A stretch of DNA of 64,000 nucleotides from Flavobacterium ovatum (GTDB lineage Bacteria; Bacteroidota; Bacteroidia; Flavobacteriales; Flavobacteriaceae). Position numbers and translations under genes: made by a program. Each line of letters opens with the position of its first letter. Position 1 is the stretch's first letter. Where the stretch lies: positions 4,185,486 through 4,249,485 of the forward strand of contig NZ_CP160035.1 of assembly GCF_040703125.1 (NCBI RefSeq), written 5' to 3'. Shown here one piece after another: positions 60,122 to 64,000 of this stretch. The notes under the pieces were generated by a model, which searched no databases, had not been told where the DNA came from, and saw nothing but the letters and a program-made list of their open reading frames with translations.

Positions 60122-61003
60122 CTAAATATTACCATAAATCATTCGGTCATTCCCATAAATATCTTTTTTTAATTCGATGTTCTTGAAATCTAATTCTTTT
60201 AGCAATTCAATCATTTCTGGCCCGAGGTATTGATTGATTTCGAAAAATAATTGTCCGTTTGGAGCTAGATTTTTTTTAGCTAATTCGGCTATTTTTCGAT
60301 AAAAAACTAGGGCATTATCATCGGCTACGAATAATGCCAAATGTGGCTCGTACTCCAAAACATTCTTTTTGATTTCTTCTTTTTCTAAATTTCGAACATA
60401 AGGGGGATTGGAAACAATGATGTCAAATTCTTGTTCTAAATCGAATGTTTCTAATATGTTTTTTTCTAAAAAAGTAACCGATACTTGATTGTTCTCGGCA
60501 TTCTTTTTGGCCGTTTCCAAAGCTTCTGGAGATACATCAATCGCAAAAACGGCAGCGTTCGGAATATTGTTGGCCAATGAAATCGCAATGCAACCCGAAC
60601 CCGTACCTATATCCAAAATCTTGATTCTTGAAGTTTGACTTTTGATTATTATTTCTTGACCTTTGATTTTTGACTCTTGACTTTGAACAATCCATTCTAC
60701 CAACTCTTCAGTCTCTGGTCTTGGAATCAACACATTTTCATTTACTAAAAACTCTAGTCCAAAAAAACTAGTACTTCCTAAAAGATATTGAACTGGAATT
60801 TCGAGTTCCAATTGCTTTGATAATTCGTCCCAAATTACTATTTCATTTTCAGAAAATACCAAATCAGGATTTAAGGCCAAATCTACACGTTTCAATTGCC
60901 TTTTATTTTCTAAAATCAAATAGAAAAAGCTCTCTGCTTCGTCTTCTCCATAAAGCGGACTTAATTTTTGAATGAATTGGTCACGGTATTGTCTAATGTT
61001 CAT
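60122..61003 (-). CDS. prmC: Release factor glutamine N5-methyltransferase PrmC, with in-frame insertion
   Basis: A 293-residue SAM-dependent methyltransferase that methylates the GGQ glutamine of release factors RF1 and RF2. The helical N-terminal domain (about residues 1-100) ends in LIPRPETEELV. The catalytic domain carries ILDIGTGSGCIAIS (SAM motif I) and the NPPY active site (VSNPPYVRN). Between them, residues about 106-127 (IVQSQESKIKGQEII and onward) form an insertion whose DNA (60623-60688) is an iterated TTGACTTTTGATT-like sequence of the same kind as intergenic repeats here. The frame is kept. The ATG at 61003 (MNIRQYRD) is chosen over a frame 20 codons longer. Confidence 0.92.
   Translation of the reverse strand: MNIRQYRDQFIQKLSPLYGEDEAESFFYLILENKRQLKRVDLALNPDLVFSENEIVIWDELSKQLELEIPVQYLLGSTSFFGLEFLVNENVLIPRPETEELVEWIVQSQESKIKGQEIIIKSQTSRIKILDIGTGSGCIAISLANNIPNAAVFAIDVSPEALETAKKNAENNQVSVTFLEKNILETFDLEQEFDIIVSNPPYVRNLEKEEIKKNVLEYEPHLALFVADDNALVFYRKIAELAKKNLAPNGQLFFEINQYLGPEMIELLKELDFKNIELKKDIYGNDRMIYGNI
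60623..60688 (-). repeat. Intergenic-repeat-like insertion inside prmC
   Basis: TTGACTTTTGATTATTATTT and the following TTGACCTTTGATTTTTGACT iterate TTGAC/TTGATT units. The same style of tract is at 12103-12125 and 50207-50215. It encodes about 22 extra residues rich in Lys, Gln, Ser and Ile. Confidence 0.55.
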
Positions 61004-61099
61004 GGTTTTGAATCTGAAATTGGTATTGAAAGGCATCACAAAAGTAACAATAGTTCTACGCAAATTCCATTTTTATCTTTAAAACTAAAAACCAAAATA

Positions 61100-61107
61100 G
61101 TATTTTT
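61100..61107 (+). promoter_or_regulatory. -7 element of ribD
   Basis: TATTTTTG matches TAnnTTTG and lies 5 bp before the ATG at 61113. The mRNA would be leaderless or nearly so. Confidence 0.45.
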
Positions 61108-61112
61108 GCTAT

Positions 61113-62159
61113 ATGAACACCAATGAAAAATACATACAGCGTTGCATTGACCTCGCCCAAAACGGATTGGGTACTACTTATCCAAATCCAATGGTAGGAA
61201 GTGTCATCGTTTGCAATAACCAAATCATTGGCGAAGGTTGGCACAAAAAAGCTGGCGAAGGTCATGCCGAAGTCAATGCTGTGGCTTCTGTAAAAGACAA
61301 ATCGTTACTCTCGCAAGCAACAATTTATGTCAGTTTGGAACCATGTAGCCATTTCGGAAAAACACCGCCTTGTTGTGATTTGATTATTGCCAATAAAATT
61401 CCGAATGTCGTGATTGGTACTGTAGACCCCAATTCACAAGTTGCAGGATCAGGAATTAAACGATTAATTGAAGCCGGAATTAACGTAACCGTTGGTGTTC
61501 TAGAAACAGAATGCAACGAACTCAACAAACGTTTTTTTACTTTTCATCAAAAAAAGCGCCCTTACATTATATTAAAGTGGGCAGAAACTCAAGACGGTTT
61601 TATAGCTCCACTGGAACGTGATGAACAAAAACCGGTCTGGATTACCTCCAACCGTTCTAGACAATTAGTACATAAATGGCGAACGGAAGAACAAGCAATT
61701 CTAGTAGGAACACAAACCGCTATTGATGATAACCCAAAACTAGATGCTAGGGATTGGAAAGGCAATAACCCGATTCGAATAGTTTTGGACCGTAAAAACA
61801 GAATTCCAAATGATCATAATTTATTAGATAATAGTATTAAAACTATTGTAATTTGCGATTCGGACACCAAACAAAACACAGAAAATTGTATCTTTGAGAG
61901 GATTGATTTCGAAAAAGAAATAACAACACAAATCATTGCCGTTTTGTATCGCAATCAAATCCAGTCGGTAATTATTGAAGGAGGACGACAAACAATTCAA
62001 TCTTTTATTGATAATAATCTTTGGGACGAAGCTTTGGTTTTCAAAGGTCAAAGTACATTTACAAAAGGCATAACTGCACCTAGATTAAATAAACATACAC
62101 TACTTGATCGAAAAAACATTGGTCAAGACGAACTTAAAACATATAAAAACCATGATTGA
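61113..62159 (+). CDS. ribD: Bifunctional pyrimidine deaminase/reductase RibD
   Basis: Catalyses two early steps of riboflavin synthesis: deamination of the pyrimidine intermediate (N-terminal domain, residues 1-145) and NADPH reduction of its ribosyl chain (C-terminal domain, 150-348). The deaminase zinc site is GHAEVNAV and PCSHFGKTPPCCD. The reductase block shows WITSNRSRQLVHKWRTEEQA and the dinucleotide-binding IIEGGRQTI. The full length is present. It overlaps the following HAD gene by 8 bases, so the two are coupled and may be cotranscribed with the YigZ gene. Confidence 0.95.
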   Translation: MNTNEKYIQRCIDLAQNGLGTTYPNPMVGSVIVCNNQIIGEGWHKKAGEGHAEVNAVASVKDKSLLSQATIYVSLEPCSHFGKTPPCCDLIIANKIPNVVIGTVDPNSQVAGSGIKRLIEAGINVTVGVLETECNELNKRFFTFHQKKRPYIILKWAETQDGFIAPLERDEQKPVWITSNRSRQLVHKWRTEEQAILVGTQTAIDDNPKLDARDWKGNNPIRIVLDRKNRIPNDHNLLDNSIKTIVICDSDTKQNTENCIFERIDFEKEITTQIIAVLYRNQIQSVIIEGGRQTIQSFIDNNLWDEALVFKGQSTFTKGITAPRLNKHTLLDRKNIGQDELKTYKNHD

Positions 62160-62754
62160 GTCCATAATTTTTGATTTTGGTGATATTTTCATCAACCTAG
62201 ACAAACCCGCTACTTTTGAAGGATTAAAAAAATTAGGTCTATCCGACTGGAACGATGATTTAGACCATTTGAACCATCAATTTGAAATGGGAAAAATCTC
62301 TAAAGATGATTTTTTAACTGGAATTCAAAAACATTGCCCGAATGCTTCTGTGGAGGAAATTCAAAAAACGTGGAATGCTATTTTACTCGATTTCCCTTTG
62401 TATCGTCTAGAATTTCTACAAATGCTTTCGCAAAAGTACCGTTTGTTCCTTTTAAGCAATACTGATGCTATCCATATCGAACGGTTTCAAAAAAGAGCTG
62501 GAGAAACTTTTTATTCTGATTTTTATCGCTGTTTTGAACATGTTTACTTTTCATATGAAATTGGTATGCGCAAACCTAATGTGGATATTTATGAACACGT
62601 GTTAAATAATCATAGTCTAGAAGCTGAAAAAACTTTGTTTGTTGATGACAAAAAAGAAAACACTGACGCAGCTAAAACTATAGGATTACACGTTTGGAAC
62701 CTTCAAGTGGGCGAAGAAGATGTTGTCGAATTATTTGAAAAGAAAATACTTTAA
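62152..62754 (+). CDS. HAD family phosphatase (YihX-like)
   Basis: A 200-residue HAD-IA phosphatase. IIFDFGDIFINLDK is motif I of the DxG type (nucleophile Asp followed by FG), LFLLSNTDAIH gives motif II, and RKPNVDIYEHVL the conserved Lys with downstream helix. LFVDDKKENTDAA is motif III (DDxxxN). Its N-terminus overlaps the end of ribD by 8 bases; the ATG at 62152 (MIESIIFDF) is preferred over upstream starts, which lie in ribD. It might dephosphorylate the riboflavin-pathway intermediate, a step for which HAD enzymes are known in other bacteria. That is inference from position. Confidence 0.87.
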   Translation: MIESIIFDFGDIFINLDKPATFEGLKKLGLSDWNDDLDHLNHQFEMGKISKDDFLTGIQKHCPNASVEEIQKTWNAILLDFPLYRLEFLQMLSQKYRLFLLSNTDAIHIERFQKRAGETFYSDFYRCFEHVYFSYEIGMRKPNVDIYEHVLNNHSLEAEKTLFVDDKKENTDAAKTIGLHVWNLQVGEEDVVELFEKKIL

Positions 62755-62760
62755 TTTTTT

Positions 62761-63393
62761 TTGGAGACCAAAGACACATATAAAACAATCGCTTTTCCAT
62801 CTGAACCAATACTGTTTAAAGAAAAAAGCAGCAAATTTTACGGTTATGCCTTCCCTTTAGTTACTGAAGAAGAAGTAAAACCCATAATTGAAAGCTTACG
62901 TAAAGTTCATCCTAATGCACGACATATTTGCTATGCCTACCAAATAGGCACAGAAACCACACAATACAGAGCCAATGATGACGGAGAACCTAATAACACC
63001 GCAGGAGCTCCTATTTATGGACAAATTCAATCTTTTGATCTTACAAACATTCTTATTGTAGTAGTTCGGTTTTTTGGCGGAATTAAATTGGGAGTTGGCG
63101 GATTGATATCCGCTTACAAAACAACCGCGCAAATTACCATTAACTCTTGCGAAATTATTGAGAAAACAATTGACATCCATTTTTTAGTTTCTTTTGATTA
63201 CCAAAACATGAACAAAGCCATGCGAATCATCAAAGAAAAAAAAATAGGAATTGTTACTCAAGAAATGGAAATAAATGCAGAATCGGAATTACCAATTGGT
63301 AAAATAGAGATTAAAATTAGAAAAAAAAATGCCGATATGATTTTCGACATTTTTAATTCTTCCTATGAAATTAACATCCAAAAAATAGAATAA
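62761..63393 (+). CDS. YigZ/IMPACT family protein, TTG start
   Basis: A 210-residue protein of the UPF0029/YigZ type. The N-terminal IMPACT domain (about residues 15-125) carries RHICYAYQIG, DDGEPNNTAGAPIYGQI and VVVRFFGGIKLGVGGLISAY, the main family signatures. A C-terminal DUF1949-like ferredoxin-fold domain (about 135-210) follows. The start is TTG at 62761 (ETKDTYKTIAFPSEPILFKE), as no ATG precedes the conserved start. The gene follows the HAD gene by 6 bp. In other organisms IMPACT proteins affect translation control. Function here is not established. Confidence 0.88.
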   Translation: METKDTYKTIAFPSEPILFKEKSSKFYGYAFPLVTEEEVKPIIESLRKVHPNARHICYAYQIGTETTQYRANDDGEPNNTAGAPIYGQIQSFDLTNILIVVVRFFGGIKLGVGGLISAYKTTAQITINSCEIIEKTIDIHFLVSFDYQNMNKAMRIIKEKKIGIVTQEMEINAESELPIGKIEIKIRKKNADMIFDIFNSSYEINIQKIE

Positions 63394-63416
63394 CCTATTT
63401 TACTATCTTAAAATTT

Positions 63417-63818
63417 TCATATCGCTAATAAGCGCTCTTTCACATAGTCTGGAGGAGTTCTCGGACGACCCGTTTTCATGTCTACAAATACCAAAATTGA
63501 GTTCGCAATTGTTAACAACTCCAATTTCTCGTTATAGATCTCATAATCAAATTCTATCTTGACTGAGCTTTGACTTTTCAAAATTGTTTTAACAGTTAAC
63601 AAATCATCGTACCTAGCAGGCTTTTTATAATTCATGCTCAATGAAACTACAGGAAGCATTACTCCGTTCTCTTCCATCCATTTATAAGAAACCCCCATGT
63701 TTCTTAACCATTCCACGCGTCCCATCTCAAAATACTGTGCATAATTTCCATGATACACCACACCCATTTGGTCGGTTTCAGAATACCTTACTCTTACCTT
63801 AATCTCATATTCTTTCAT
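63417..63818 (-). CDS. Acyl-CoA thioesterase, 4HBT/YbgC family
   Basis: A 133-residue hotdog-fold thioesterase. VRYSETDQMGVVYHGNYAQ is the catalytic block with the active-site Asp (SETDQMG) and the downstream HxNY turn. EMGRVEWLRNMG is the conserved helix. The whole domain is present. It likely hydrolyses acyl-CoA or acyl-ACP intermediates. It is convergent with the YigZ gene. The 182 bp upstream to the window edge hold no gene. Confidence 0.92.
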   Translation of the reverse strand: MKEYEIKVRVRYSETDQMGVVYHGNYAQYFEMGRVEWLRNMGVSYKWMEENGVMLPVVSLSMNYKKPARYDDLLTVKTILKSQSSVKIEFDYEIYNEKLELLTIANSILVFVDMKTGRPRTPPDYVKERLLAI

Positions 63819-64000
63819 TAATTCAATTGTTTATTTAACATTACTTTATTTGTTTTCTCAACTCACTTACAACAATATTTCTACAAATTCAACCCCCAAT
63901 AATTTTTTTTTATAGAAAATTGTTCACATATTTGTTAACCCAAAAGGAAGCAAAATATAACATTTATTTTCCTATAAAAATACAAGAATAAAATTAAAAT
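63819..64000. other. A+T-rich intergenic region at window end
   Basis: About 182 bp, very A+T-rich, with no gene. TTGTTCACA at 63920-63928 matches the DnaA-box pattern TTATCCACA at seven of nine positions. One loose match is not enough to call an origin. The region beyond the window is unknown. Confidence 0.3.

Overview
The window is a stretch of bacterial chromosome from the phylum Bacteroidota, most likely a Flavobacterium or close relative. The DNA is strongly A+T-rich. Many genes have the Bacteroidota -7 promoter element TAnnTTTG a few tens of bases before the start. The gene content fits this group: a half zinc-finger DnaJ, the DUF5606 protein next to peptide deformylase, malate:quinone oxidoreductase, MtaB, MnmD, a LETM1-related protein, and many short decayed intergenic repeats. 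There are no rRNA or tRNA genes, insertion sequences, integrases or CRISPR arrays. It reads as core chromosome with one glycan-synthesis region and one small accessory/defence pocket. These calls come from reading motifs by eye; no database search was run.

Region by region. 0-8.6 kb holds housekeeping genes (DUF5606, def, FUSC transporter, mqo, ruvX, dapD), a lone GH16 carrageenase-like glycosidase, and a RelE/ParE-type toxin-antitoxin locus. In that locus the antitoxin is intact, but the toxin carries a one-base frameshift and an in-frame stop. 8.6-23.3 kb is a surface-glycan/LPS region: an InaA-type kinase, a GT9, at least nine GT2/GT4 glycosyltransferases (three evident paralogue pairs), a NodB-type deacetylase and an MsbA-type exporter. 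A (AC)7 tract lies just before one GT4 start. 23.3-37.5 kb has a LETM1-related protein, a carbonic anhydrase/SulP pair, a divergent dps/oxyR pair, two tandem small paralogues around a dispersed 182-bp repeat, mnmD, ilvE, a MazG-type hydrolase, a PPK2, an L,D-transpeptidase, an SDR and mtaB. 37.6-45.5 kb is one operon-like run: response regulator, histidine kinase, PepSY-like lipoprotein, TolC, periplasmic adaptor and RND pump, i.e. a regulated tripartite efflux system. 45.5-55.1 kb has a HAD hydrolase, a DUF2007 protein, a one-domain DEAD-box protein, an NtrC-like regulator without a DNA-binding domain, a NatAB-like ABC exporter, dnaJ-grpE and hisS.

55.1-58.7 kb is the accessory pocket: an mntA-hepT toxin-antitoxin pair, a putative AbiC-type abortive-infection protein, a 44-codon remnant of an XRE/HigA-like antitoxin and a small coiled-coil membrane protein. 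These are separated by G+C-richer degenerate intergenic elements, several of which recur elsewhere in the window. 58.7-64 kb returns to core genes: a MacB-like permease, prmC (with an in-frame insertion that looks like intergenic repeat), ribD, a HAD phosphatase, a YigZ/IMPACT protein and a 4HBT thioesterase.

I saw no wholly new multi-gene system that I could defend. The most notable signals are the doubly broken toxin beside an intact antitoxin, the recurring intergenic element that brackets mntA-hepT, the 182-bp repeat between two paralogous small genes, the repeat-like insertion in prmC, and the (AC)7 tract before a glycosyltransferase.
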